Shown here one piece after another: positions 33,251 through 43,498 of a stretch of DNA of 64,000 nt. The first letter of the stretch is position 1. Each line of letters begins with the position of its first letter. Under the pieces are notes generated by a model. It made no database searches. It worked only from the letters and a program-made list of their open reading frames with translations, and was not told the DNA's origin. The stretch is from Cercospora beticola (taxonomy: Eukaryota; Ascomycota; Dothideomycetes; Mycosphaerellales; Mycosphaerellaceae). The position numbers and the translations under genes are program-made. Location of the stretch: contig NC_088936.1 in the NCBI RefSeq assembly GCF_033473495.1, positions 2,604,001-2,668,000 of the forward strand, in the 5' to 3' direction.

Positions 33251-36200
33251 ATGCGAAGGCAACGCACATTGAGGGTCAGTCTTCGCATGAATATTGTCGA
33301 TGCATCGCTAACAATGACCAGACGGCTTCGGCGTCATCGCTCTGCATCTTCTGCGCGTGTCGACTAGGAGCCATCGAATTGCCAGCTACCTCTGTACCTT
33401 TAAACCCTCTACGATCGTCCTCGCAGCGCAGAAGCATCTCTACCACCCGTGCGCCGTTCCAACGCACCGCGACTGCATCGATACCGTCGGCCGTCGAAAA
33501 TGCTTCCGACTCTTTCCCAGCATGGTACGACCCGACTTCCTCCCTCTCCATGTCGGAACAGAGGGAGAGGGCCAATCGGGTAGCTGCGAGGCAACAATTT
33601 GAGACGGAGCAGAACCAGGTCCGGCAAGAAAGGCTCTGGAAAGAGGAAGAGGAGAAGAATCAGTTGAAGCAAGAGGCCGAAGCAAAGCGCAAGGTGGAGA
33701 GGGAAAAGAGGTCACAGCACTTCAAGCAGCAATCGCTGTCCAGGGCATCTCGCGGCATTGGCCTCTCTGCTGGCGGCAGTACATTGGGTCAGGCCATGAT
33801 GAAGGGCGGTCATTCACGGAACTCCAAGCCGAATGCTGCCCCAAATGTGCGGCCGGTGGCCACCCCTCGAGAGCCAAGGATTCGGATCAGCTATACTGGT
33901 GCACGCAGCCCTGGCAGAGCGGAGCAGACCCAGGCGGGGAAAGAACGAGCTGCCACGACGTCCGTGGTGAAACCACCCCCTAAAAAAGTGTCGAACCCAT
34001 TTGGAGTACCAGCGGCTGTCACAACCGAACCTGCCAATGAGCCTTCCTCCGGATGGGGTGTTGGCAGTACCCAGACTGCGCCTCTGGAATACGCTGAAGC
34101 CCCAGCAGCAGTCGTCCATAGGAGGGCCGCCGAGACGAACACGAATGTCCAAGAGAATTCCGCATTTAGAGTGAGTCTAGGCGGCTACACAAAATCCTTC
34201 AGACCGTCCTATGGCGATGTGGATCAACAGCACAATGAGAACATAGAGACTATCGAAGGTGTGAAGAGACGGAACGAGCAAAATGACGCCGAGTTACAGT
34301 CGCAGCAGGAGGCTTATGACCGGGCGGCCAAGAAGTTCGCTGCAAGCTCTCCTCAGTACTCCAGCAGCGTTATTGAGGATTCAGGAGAAGGAGAAGTTGA
34401 AAGGAACTCAAGACCGCATCGCAACGACGTTGTCGGAAACACCGAGCATTTCGATTCTGGCGCTGTGCAGCCTACCACTACGGAAGAGACTGTTCGACTG
34501 CAGGACAATACGCCAGTGTCATCCGAAACTGCAGCGCTTGAAGCGGAACGCGATGTGGAAGCTGCTTCGCCGCAAAGGCCCCCACACTCGTCGCGTCCGT
34601 CCGCGGCTGAGTCTCTGCCTGTGGCATCAGGATTGGGCTCGTTTGGTCACTTCGAAGCGGAGGCAGAGTCCACAGCGCAGCCGGCGACATCGGACGTACC
34701 TCCCGCTCAAGAGGAGTCAGTGTCACCAGAGAGCCATCATGGGCAGTCCGAGCTTGGGACGTCTACACCGAGTTCTATCGATCAGCCTGCACAGGAGACA
34801 ACGCAAGATCAGGTCCCAGAACAAAACGCACAACAGCCCGCGGCTCCTGCAGCTCCCTCGCCATTGTCACAATTAGCACAGCAGACGCAGCAGACTGTGA
34901 GTCAACCTGGGCACTCAACTGGCAAAGCAGTGTCGCAGCAAGCATCAACACCACCCCCACCACCGACTGCTGCACCTCCTCCGGCGCACATGATCCCTTC
35001 TGGCGGCCAGCTTGTTTGGCAACCGATTCATGGACATCCGCAGGGTGGACAATGGACATGGCAAGCCTCGCCTCCATCGTTTGTCGCTCCTCCGCCGCCT
35101 GCCACTACAACGGAGCCGCCATCCCACTCACAGTACACACCGCCCCAATACCCCCAGGCTAATTCTACGGCACGCGCACCTAGCGTATCTCTCAGCGACA
35201 GTGGCTACCGTGCCATGCCCTTCTCGCCGGACGAATATCAAACTCGATCCAGCTTTGACGAGGAGAAGGCCGCGAATTGGCAGCATCTTCGACGCAGAGA
35301 GAGTCAACCAACAGAGCCCATCGCTACGTCACCTCCGCCAACGCAGCCACAGCCACAACCACAACCACAGCAAACACAACATTCACAATTTCACCAAGAT
35401 TTTGACGATGAGAGCTGGGTAGACTGGACGTTCAACAATCATGTGCGTGAACGGGAAGAGCGCTTGAAGCTGCAGAAAGAACGGGAGGAGAAGCAAAAGG
35501 CACAGAAACAGCGTAGTCAGTCTGTCCAAGGCCAGGAGATGGAAGGCAGCCGCCGGCTGTACAACGGCCCAGCGCAAGCCTATCGAGATAAGGAGTGCGC
35601 CAGGTGTGGCGAGAGAGGTCACATTGCTCGCTACTGCACCAAAAAAATCAGTCCATTCGACAGGCCGAACGGCGAATCGAACGAGTTCCGTCAAAACCGT
35701 GGATCGGATACAAGGACGCAAAGGTCATCTGAGAGTCGGACCACTGAGAATGACCGATTGAGCAACCCATTCGCCGCACCGAGCCCATTCGGCGCGCGCG
35801 GCTCTGCAGCTGGAGCAGCCAGCAACCCTTTCGCGAACCGCGAGCCATTGAGCCAGCCAGCAAACAATCAGAGACCGAGAAAAGCATGGGGAGCCGACCA
35901 GGTTATCTCAACTGAGCCGCCGGACATGCCCAAACGTGAGCCTAGATTCCGGGTTGTCCCCACTGTCGCCGCTGATGAAGGCGTGGCCACCAATCCAGGC
36001 CAGGTCAGCAAGTGGGATCCGGAAGCAGTAGCTGGCCAGCACGCCGAGCGGCATGAACACGCTAGAGCTGCCGAAACAGAACGTACTGCAGACAGCAAAT
36101 CAGCTCGGCGCTCCGAACGTTTCCAGGTGGAGTCCGATATCGATGAGCATGCTCCAGCACCCGAGAGTCGTGCTTCTCGTGACAAAGCAGCCAGAAAGAG

Positions 36201-38394
36201 TCGATGGGCCGACGATGAAGACGATGTGTTTGCTGACAAGGGCAAGGGCGCTGGTCGCAAAGCCCAACGCGCGGGCAGACGCGAATACGATGAAGAAGAA
36301 GACGACGAAGCTGAAGCTCGCGACAACTTCCGTGCACGTAAAGCAGCTCGCCAAGCTGAGAAGGAAGCTAAGGGTGAGAAAAGACTCAAAAATGCTCGAC
36401 GCGAGCGCGAGGTCAAGAAAGCTGAAGACGCAACCCCTATCAGCATTCCCGAGTTTGTCAGCGTGCAGCAGCTATCCCAGATGCTTGGTGTTCGATACGA
36501 ACAATTTATCGACCGCCTTCAGGAGCTTGGCTACGATGATGTGTTCCCCGGCATGACATTGAATTCTGAGACTAGTGGCATGATTGCTATGGAGTACAAC
36601 TTCGACCCTACCATCGACACTGGCGTGCGTGAAGAGGAAGAACGTGATCTGAAGCCTCGTCCAGAAGTTGAGGATAAGGAGTTCCTGCCCACACGCCCCC
36701 CTGTTGTCACTATCATGGGCCATGTTGATCACGGCAAGACAACGATCCTGGACTACCTCCGCAAGTCCTCTGTCGCAGCTGGCGAAGCTGGAGGCATAAC
36801 ACAACACATCGGTGCGTTCAGTGTTCCAATGGCGAGCAGCGGCAAGACGATCACCTTCCTGGATACCCCCGGCCACGCCGCGTTCTTGGCAATGCGACAA
36901 CGCGGCGCAAACGTGACAGATATTGTCATCCTCGTTGTGGCAGCCGACGATAGTGTTAAGCCTCAAACTTTAGAAGCTATCAAGCATGCTAAGGCTGCCG
37001 GCGTGCCGATGATCGTCGCAATCAATAAAGTCGACAAGGAGGGATCAGACATCCAGCGCGTCAAGCAGGACCTTGCTCGTCATGGTGTCGAAATCGAAGA
37101 CTTTGGCGGCGAGACGCAGGTCGTGCCTGTCTCCGGCAAGACTGGCCAAGGCATGGATGGTCTAGAAGAAACTGTAGTCGCTTTATCGGAGATCATCGAC
37201 CAGCGCGCAGAAACGGACGGAGCTGTTGAGGGCTGGGTTCTCGAAGCCACGACAAAGGCAAATGGGCGCGTGGCTACTGTTCTTGTTCGCCGCGGTACTC
37301 TGAAGCCAGGCGCTGTCATTGTCGCTGGCAAGACATGGGCCCGCGTTCGCAGCTTGCGCAATGAGGGAGGCCGAACGCTGCAAGAGGTCGGCCCAGGCAT
37401 GCCGGTCGAGGTCGATGGGTGGAGAGACCAACCAATGGCTGGCGATGAAGTGTTGCAAGCACCAAGCGAGCAGAAAGCTACCTCCGTGGTCGAATACAGA
37501 CAGGAACGTGAGGAGAGAGAAAAGGCCGCTGCCGACATGGAAGCTATCAATGAAGCACGACGACTCGCGACCGAACGCCAGCAGAGGGAGCGGGAAGCTG
37601 CACAAGCCTTGAAACAAGCTCAGCGTACTGCAAATGCTGAAGGTGGCACTGCAGACGTCGTCAGCAAGCCGGACGACCTCGACGCTCCACAACAGGAACA
37701 GAGCGGACAGATTGACGTACCTTTCATCATCAAAGCCGACGTTTCTGGATCCGCTGAGGCTGTGTCGGCGTACATCATGTCTGTCTCCAATCCACTCATC
37801 ACACCATCTGTATTGCAGAGTCATGTGGGACCTGTCCACGAGAGCGACATTGAGCTCGCCAATGCCGCTGGCGGCCACATCATCGCCTTCAACCTACCAC
37901 CTGATCCACAGATGCAAGGAAAGGCCGAGGCGCAAGGCGTAAAGATTCTCGAAAACAACATCATCTACAGAGTGCTCGACGATGTGAAGGCTGTGCTTGA
38001 AGAGAAACTTCCTCCTATTCTCACGCAGCGTGTGCTTGGTGAAGCCGAGATCGGCGCTGCCTTTGAAATCAGCGTTGGTGGGAGGAAGAAGGTGAAGATC
38101 GCGGGCTGTAAAGTGCGAAATGGTATGGTTGAGAAGGGGTCGAGGGTGAGAGTCATGCGAGGGAGCGAAAAGGTTTATGATGGTGAGTTCTTGCCCGGTT
38201 TTCCTGACCTGTCCAAGTTCTGGCTGACCAAAGATGATGCAGGCACGATCAATTCCCTCAAGAACGTCAAGAAAGATGTCACAGAGATGCGTAAGGGATC
38301 GGAATGTGGCATGGGCTTTGACGACTGGGAAAGCTTTGAGGTCGGCGATCAAGTGCAGACTTATGAGGAAATTAGGGAGAGGAGGAAGCTGTGA
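33251..38394 (+). CDS. IFM1: Mitochondrial translation initiation factor IF-2 with long N-terminal extension
   Basis: Exons 33251-33274, 33322-38182 and 38243-38394 give 1678 aa. Intron 1 (47 nt) has GTCAGT/CTAAC/CCAG. Intron 2 (60 nt, GTGAGT/CTGAC/GCAG) is a multiple of 3 and stop-free, but removing it restores the family reading [16 protein letters not shown]. The N-terminus is basic and Ser/Arg-rich ([15 protein letters not shown]), as expected for mitochondrial import. Residues about 100-1000 are a disordered Gln/Pro/Ser-rich extension with a CCHC zinc knuckle ([14 protein letters not shown], about residue 767). An IF2N-like helix follows ([18 protein letters not shown]). The GTPase domain starts near 1136: [33 protein letters not shown]2 beta-barrel domains close the protein. 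It should place initiator tRNA on the mitoribosome. Confidence 0.93.
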
Positions 38395-38977
38395 GGTACG
38401 AAGCAGAACTTCGGACTGCTCGGCTCGTGGTGGCCAGTGTGTCTAAGAGTAATGTACAAAAGATCTGTGAGTGAGTTCTGTACGAGCATCGCGTAGTGGA
38501 GCTTGGATTTCCGCCAAAAACGGTAGTTGTACAGACATAGATGGCATAGAGACTTGTACAGTTGAGATGTGGTCGCCTCCCGATGTTGAGGCGATAAAGA
38601 GAATGGCGCACGAATGAACAGTGGTCATGCTCGACATTGCAATGGAGCAACGATGCATCCGTCTTTAGGGCTCTGCTGCTTCGCTCGACGACTGCACGCA
38701 CACGGATCACAGCACATCCCGCATATGAAAGCAGTTCTGTGGTCCGGCCGAGAGCTAGTCGAAACATGGCGAAGACAAGGTGGTATTCGCGAGGAGACGA
38801 CGCTGCTCTAATACGTTCTTCCTAACGATTAGAAGAACTCCATTGTCAGAGACAGACATTGTTTGCTCTGTTCTACTGCCAGCCATCGAAAGATCTGTTT
38901 GCTGTGGCATCCCATATAACCCAAACGCCTCCCTTCCATCCTTTTACTGATTCCCTATAGCATATCAGCAGTTCACC
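38395..38977. other. Intergenic, no supported gene
   Basis: About 580 bp between two plus-strand genes. A CATATAACCC element near 38911-38920 lies about 60 bp upstream of the next ATG and could be a weak TATA box. Short ORFs only. Confidence 0.4.
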
Positions 38978-39853
38978 ATGCCCAGAGGACAGAAAGCAGG
39001 AGGCGTTAAGCGCGTGGTTAGGCGCAAGAATGCATGGACCGTTGAGCAGTACTCTGTGCTTTACCTACTGTACACCCAGTGGCAATTTCATCCCTCTAAC
39101 GCCAGAAGAAGTGTAATCAGGGCGCTAAGACAGACGGTCGAGCGACTCTTTATTCACATCTTTCCAGAATTCACCTACCCTAACGACGACACGAACAAAG
39201 CTCAGCATCTCTTCACGACTTTCAACGACCGCCATATTGATGAGAAGAAGCCTATTCTCTGGCGTACGATCTCACGACCGAATGACTTCAATGGCCAGGT
39301 CTATGATCTTGACGAGCTCAAAGAGTTTCTCAGATTGAAAAGAATCATTGAGCACGCGGCTCGAGAGCTGGGAATCGGCCTCTTCGGAAGCGGCGCTACT
39401 CATCCGTTCGGCTTCTGTGCTGATGAAGACAAGCCGATCATCAATTCACTTTTGGCAGCCACAGGGGACGAACAACTTGTCGTCGCACCTACGACATCTG
39501 CAAAAGGCGACCAACACCCACTTGCAGACCCGTCGATGGCAACCACGGACAGCCCAGCAGTACCCAATTTCGAGAATGACCACTGTGTCGATGCGGCCAG
39601 GTCAGCTAGCACCGCCGGAACTAGCGTCGCAGCACGCCGACTCGCAGTGGAAGAATTGAGGAAAGAGACCGCTGAAAAGGTCCGGAGCCTAGAGTTGAGG
39701 GTAGCAGCAAAGAAGGCTGAAACAGCACGAAGGAAACAGCGAAGAAAGAGGGCAAAGAAGAGAGACGAAGAGAGGCGAGGGTGCGAAGAGACTGTGGAGA
39801 GTGGCGGACGTGATGATCGCGAGGAATTGGGAAAATGGGATCCAGGCGTTTAG
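38978..39853 (+). CDS. Unknown protein with DNA-binding-like front and coiled basic tail
   Basis: Single exon, 291 aa, ATG at 38978. The first 130 residues are folded-looking: a basic start, then AWTVEQYSVLYLLYTQWQFH and SNARRSVIRALRQTVERLF. This helical, Trp/aromatic-rich pattern recalls SANT/Myb or helix-turn-helix modules without matching one clearly. A variable linker follows, then a long Lys/Arg/Glu-rich helix (about residues 215-275, RRLAVEELRKETAEKVRSLE and an Arg/Lys run) suggesting a coiled coil with nuclear-localisation signals. I do not recognise the family, and it may be lineage-specific. Nothing around it suggests a pathway. Confidence 0.65.
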   Translation: MPRGQKAGGVKRVVRRKNAWTVEQYSVLYLLYTQWQFHPSNARRSVIRALRQTVERLFIHIFPEFTYPNDDTNKAQHLFTTFNDRHIDEKKPILWRTISRPNDFNGQVYDLDELKEFLRLKRIIEHAARELGIGLFGSGATHPFGFCADEDKPIINSLLAATGDEQLVVAPTTSAKGDQHPLADPSMATTDSPAVPNFENDHCVDAARSASTAGTSVAARRLAVEELRKETAEKVRSLELRVAAKKAETARRKQRRKRAKKRDEERRGCEETVESGGRDDREELGKWDPGV

Positions 39854-40014
39854 TGAAAAGTCGATGGAGGAATAAGATGAGACTTATTCAGTGGCAAAAA
39901 GGCAGAGAGATGGAGATGCCACAAACTGCAAAGAACGTCTTTTCGGAAACTGTTCAGGTCGAATGACGAAAGCTGGAATGACAAGGCCCAACCAAGAGCA
40001 GCGATTGATTCATG

Positions 40015-40587
40015 TCACATTCTCCGTCCCTTGAAATAGGCAACAAACTTATCGGGTAGTTCCTCGTAACTCCTGCCGCTGGTTGCCAGCTCCCACAGCG
40101 ACTGCATGTTTTCGTCGCTCATATCATCCAGCTTGAACTCGGATCCGTCCTTCAAGCCCAATGTATCTGGCTCCTGGCTCGTTTGACACCGGAATGCCTC
40201 CTCTATCTTCTCTGCAGATTCCTCGTCTCTTTGCCAGCCCACATCTCTTACCCACGAGAAGCCAGCGAATGCCGCGAAACCACGAGCAAATGCATCGATG
40301 CACCCACTTTCGCTCACCCAGCCACGGAATTTACGACACTTGTTTCCTTGGTAGTCGCTTTGCCATGCATAACCACGGCTTCCTTCAGGCATGTATGCGA
40401 AACCTCCGGAGCGGGCACCTACCACGCCTGTGACTCTGAGTGTGGTGCAGCATGAAAGAGTAGTAATGTTGGTGCAGGAGACCCAGGCGCCGTCGCAGCG
40501 TGAGTCTGACCAGCGTGTGATGGCCACAGTAGCTATGCCGAGCTTAGACAGCGTAAGAAGAGGGAGTAACGATGCATAGAGGTTCAT
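40015..40587 (-). CDS. Small secreted cysteine-containing protein (effector-like)
   Basis: Single exon, 190 aa, ATG at 40587. The N-terminus MNLYASLLPLLTLSKLGIAT is a signal peptide. The mature part holds seven cysteines (in RCDGAW, VSCTN, LSCCTT, NKCRKF, SGCIDA, RCQTS) and many Gly/aromatic residues in its first two thirds. An acidic C-terminal third follows (KLDDMSDENMQSLWELA). An odd cysteine count means one is free or the model is slightly off. No enzyme domain is seen. Size, secretion signal and cysteines fit the usual description of a candidate fungal effector, which is inference. Confidence 0.7.
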   Translation of the reverse strand: MNLYASLLPLLTLSKLGIATVAITRWSDSRCDGAWVSCTNITTLSCCTTLRVTGVVGARSGGFAYMPEGSRGYAWQSDYQGNKCRKFRGWVSESGCIDAFARGFAAFAGFSWVRDVGWQRDEESAEKIEEAFRCQTSQEPDTLGLKDGSEFKLDDMSDENMQSLWELATSGRSYEELPDKFVAYFKGRRM

Positions 40588-41087
40588 GTCGATGATTGGT
40601 CGTATGCATTCGCAGGCTCAATTATCAGATCTTGCTCTTTGCTTGGGAGTGTATCTTGCGATGAGCCGATATTGTGTCCAAAGTTTGGTTCTGATCTGAC
40701 CCAGAGTGGAAAGGCATGTACATACTGTGGCAAAGGGCACGAGGCCGACATATCGCGTTTGAAATGGCGTTCAAGAACCGGATCGCGAGAGCTAGAAGTT
40801 TTCCAGTGTCACGTCACAGCACATATGCTACCCCAAGCTGCAAGCGGTCCTTGTTGGTAACAACCCTCGTTAGAGTTCCACAAGCAACAAGAGCAAAAGC
40901 ATCAGGAGATTTATTGGAGTCCGGAGCCTCATGGTTGTTTCCGACTCTCATGCAGATACAAGCTCGATTGTTCAGGCTCGTGCCGTGTGCTATGGAGCTA
41001 TCCGCACTCTATGACAGATGCGAAATGCATCTAAGAACGAGCGGAAGAGGTCAAGACAAGCGTCTCACTGTCGGTCTCGCGAAGTGG
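40588..41087. other. Intergenic upstream of the small secreted protein gene
   Basis: A 500-bp stretch that should contain the promoter of the minus-strand gene starting at 40587. A plus-strand ORF (40716-41243) crosses it but has no domain and no initiation context worth reporting. Confidence 0.4.
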
Positions 41088-41558
41088 TCAGCGCCGGCTG
41101 ATGAAGAGTCCTGGCATGTCGTCCAAGGTCATTCCCAGTCGCGCCATGAACTCTCCGCCCAGGAACTCTATAATAAGCACGAAGCCTGGTCCGCTTGCCT
41201 CCTTCCGAGACTGGCTTTCATTGCGATGAATCTGGTGATCTGAATGGTTGATGTGGGGCTTTTCGCGATCCCTTTGTAGGTCTTCGAATTCGACCTCGCT
41301 AGCAGAGTTTCCGCAATCCCGTCCGACAAGGTGATTTGACCACTCAGCATTACACCTGATAACAATTTCAGCCACAGCAGGGCTTGCACTGGCCTCAAAG
41401 TAGGGATTCCACGGGAAAGCGACCACGGGTTGACCGTCGAAGGGATATCTTTCTGAAAGGACTTCAACATCGAACGGCAGTTGCAGTGATCGGCACCTTG
41501 GAAGTGATCATCAGCAGATTGGTGCCAGCATGTCGACTCATTACTCTCCATTCTCCAT
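41088..41558 (-). CDS. Possible small two-exon gene
   Basis: Tentative exons 41545-41558 (14 nt, MENGE) and 41088-41496, joined over a 48-nt intron (GTAATG...CCAAG), would encode 140 aa. The protein would contain LQLPFDVEVLSERYPFDGQP, VVAFPWNPYFEASASPAVAE and a hydrophobic FVLIIEFLGGEF near the end. The amino-acid pattern looks protein-like, but the start lies only 35 bp after the stop codon of the upstream same-strand acyltransferase gene, and no family is recognised. It could be 3' UTR sequence of that gene. Confidence 0.25.
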
Positions 41559-41593
41559 CGCGATCCGAATGACAAAGAATTGTCCAATGTCTG

Positions 41594-42736
41594 TCAGCGC
41601 AAACTCATCAAGAGCACTCCCTCCTTGAGCGTCGGAACCATACATCGCAGCCACAACGCTCCGCACTCGATCGCAAAAGTCCAGCTTATCATCTTCATGA
41701 CCCAATTAGGATCACGATTCTTCCACAACCTCCTTTCCAATAAACATCCTACACCCTGTGATACGAAGACCAAGAACATGCTGGTCCCAGCCATCCAAGG
41801 ACGTTCACTCAACACTGCCGCACACCACGCATGCCACACTCCACTCAGTGCAAAGGTTCCTAGCACACCAACAGCGTTTCCAATGTCTTTTGAACATCTC
41901 AGAACTTCCATAGCAGACCACTTCGAAGGCCGAAACCCCACGGAGATCAGCCAGCTCTGCGCTCCCTGATGCCAATGTACGGCCCAAAATTCCGCCATAC
42001 CAGAAGCCGCGAAGGGAGCAAGGAACAGATAATTCGGACAGTACGGGTGTACAATCGCATGCTCGAACTCCAGTCCCGAACTAATGATGACGAGAACCAG
42101 TAATATTTGCAGTTCCGCAACCGGAAAGAGCAACGCCGCGATCGGAATGATGATTCGCGGTCCCCAGATCCAGAAGATTTCGTACCTTGCTGAATGTTTC
42201 TCACGCCAGAGTTTTCGCTTCGGCTTGTCATCAATCGCGATATCGAATGAAGCATACCTTGCTTCCGTGAAGAGCCGGCCAACATATTCCACTTTCCTTT
42301 TCCAGTCCTTCATATCACCCTCTGAAAGCAACAGTGGCGGCTTTTGTGCTTTCAACGCAACCAAATCCACGACCTTGCAAGCCAAAAAGAAGCACGACAC
42401 ACGCACCACCAACTCAGTCCATGGATGCAGTCCCGGGCTCAAGTATGGTAGGACTAGAGAATAGACTGCCGCTATCCAGCCGATCTGTTTTACGTCTGGC
42501 ACCACATCTCTCGCACCTTTGCGCTTCTCATATTCAGTGACGGTCTTTGCCTGTATTGTCGAAGTTTTAGTTCCCTCAGCCGCGATGGCAAGCGCCCAGT
42601 AAGCCAGAATATGGAGTACGAAAGCGATCCCGCATCGCAAGGCGAAGGCCGGAACTGGCTGAAATAGTAGACTTGGGAGCTTGATGGAGATGAAGACCAA
42701 ACAGTGCGTTATTGCGACCAGGCGGCCTGTGGACAT
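41594..42736 (-). CDS. Wax-synthase-like membrane acyltransferase (MBOAT_2 type)
   Basis: Single exon, 380 aa, ATG at 42736. Eight or so hydrophobic segments are visible, among them LVAITHCLVFISIKLPSLLF and IIIPIAALLFPVAELQILL. The conserved core is near residues 250-275: MAEFWAVHWHQGAQSWLISV, corresponding to the FWxRRWHxxF-like motif of wax-synthase-domain proteins. A further conserved His lies in ALSGVWHAWCA. Relatives include plant wax synthases and fungal trichothecene O-acetyltransferase Tri7-type proteins, so the acceptor may be a lipid or a small hydrophobic metabolite. No biosynthetic cluster surrounds it; the only metabolic neighbour is the SDR gene at 43.5 kb, which is divergent from it. 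Confidence 0.8.
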   Translation of the reverse strand: MSTGRLVAITHCLVFISIKLPSLLFQPVPAFALRCGIAFVLHILAYWALAIAAEGTKTSTIQAKTVTEYEKRKGARDVVPDVKQIGWIAAVYSLVLPYLSPGLHPWTELVVRVSCFFLACKVVDLVALKAQKPPLLLSEGDMKDWKRKVEYVGRLFTEARYASFDIAIDDKPKRKLWREKHSARYEIFWIWGPRIIIPIAALLFPVAELQILLVLVIISSGLEFEHAIVHPYCPNYLFLAPFAASGMAEFWAVHWHQGAQSWLISVGFRPSKWSAMEVLRCSKDIGNAVGVLGTFALSGVWHAWCAAVLSERPWMAGTSMFLVFVSQGVGCLLERRLWKNRDPNWVMKMISWTFAIECGALWLRCMVPTLKEGVLLMSLR

Positions 42737-43498
42737 TGTCTTGGTGTCGTCCTTACCGCTCGTCTCGCATGGTAAGTATTGAGCGAAGGGAGAATTGGCT
42801 GATCAGCAGCAACAAGAACCTTGAAGTAGTCAGCAACTCATGACGAGCTGGTCATACGAGAAAGGGCACCCCATGTTAGGGTTTGGGCTCGGACCACAAT
42901 CATTATCTGCAATCATTTGTTGGCCTGAGAAATGCCTGAGAAAATCTCTGCCAGGAAGATGGCTGATCTGGAAAGTGCTTGGCATTCATCCATCCAAAGT
43001 GGACGCGACGCGTTGATCGTTCCGTGATGTGCTGGAGCCTTGCACGAACGGGAAGGTTGAGTTGTCGGTAGACTCGTCTGATGTTATGGAAGAGCCGAGG
43101 AACGTCGCCCACAGTCCGATACTACCAGCCTCTGCTCGCGTAAGCATACGCAAGTTGATAGCAGTGATGACAATGTCACTCCGTGGAAGCCACGGCGGTG
43201 GCGGCGGCTATCGATTCAAACAATTCAGAAAAGGCAAGCAATCCCCAAAGACGGCGACGCAGATAGCATACCATAGACTACCTTAACCCGTTACAGGCGG
43301 GGTTAAGCAAGTGTCGGCGGGGTTAAGTGATTGTTGAGGGGGTTAAGCAATTCTCTATCAGTGTCTATACCGAGGCATGTATCAAATTAAGCTGTCTTTA
43401 ACAGTATGGAATCGCTGCGATTATCCCCATCATGCTCTACTATTACTGCCCAACTCTACAGTCATATCTGAACTAGCTTTTCAAACTCAAACTAAGCT
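42737..43498. other. Divergent intergenic region, acyltransferase / SDR
   Basis: A 760-bp spacer between divergent genes. It contains a telomere-like TTAGGGTTTGGG at 42876-42887, and the palindrome plus 20-bp repeats at 43282-43355 listed separately. No gene is seen. Confidence 0.5.
43282..43355. promoter_or_regulatory. CCG-N7-CGG palindrome followed by three 20-bp repeats
   Basis: An inverted repeat, CTTAACCCG (43282-43290) and CGGGGTTAAG (43298-43307), encloses CCG-N7-CGG, a spacing used by Zn2Cys6 regulators. Its right arm is also the first of three 20-bp direct units beginning at 43296, 43316 and 43336, each with core GGGGTTAAG. The cluster ends 144 bp upstream of the SDR start codon at 43499. 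It looks like an operator for a multimeric regulator; the identity of the factor is unknown. Confidence 0.55.

Noticed and set aside
42876..42887. Telomere-like TTAGGGTTTGGG
   Set aside because: A single short interstitial match with no tandem array; not evidence of a telomere or ancient fusion.
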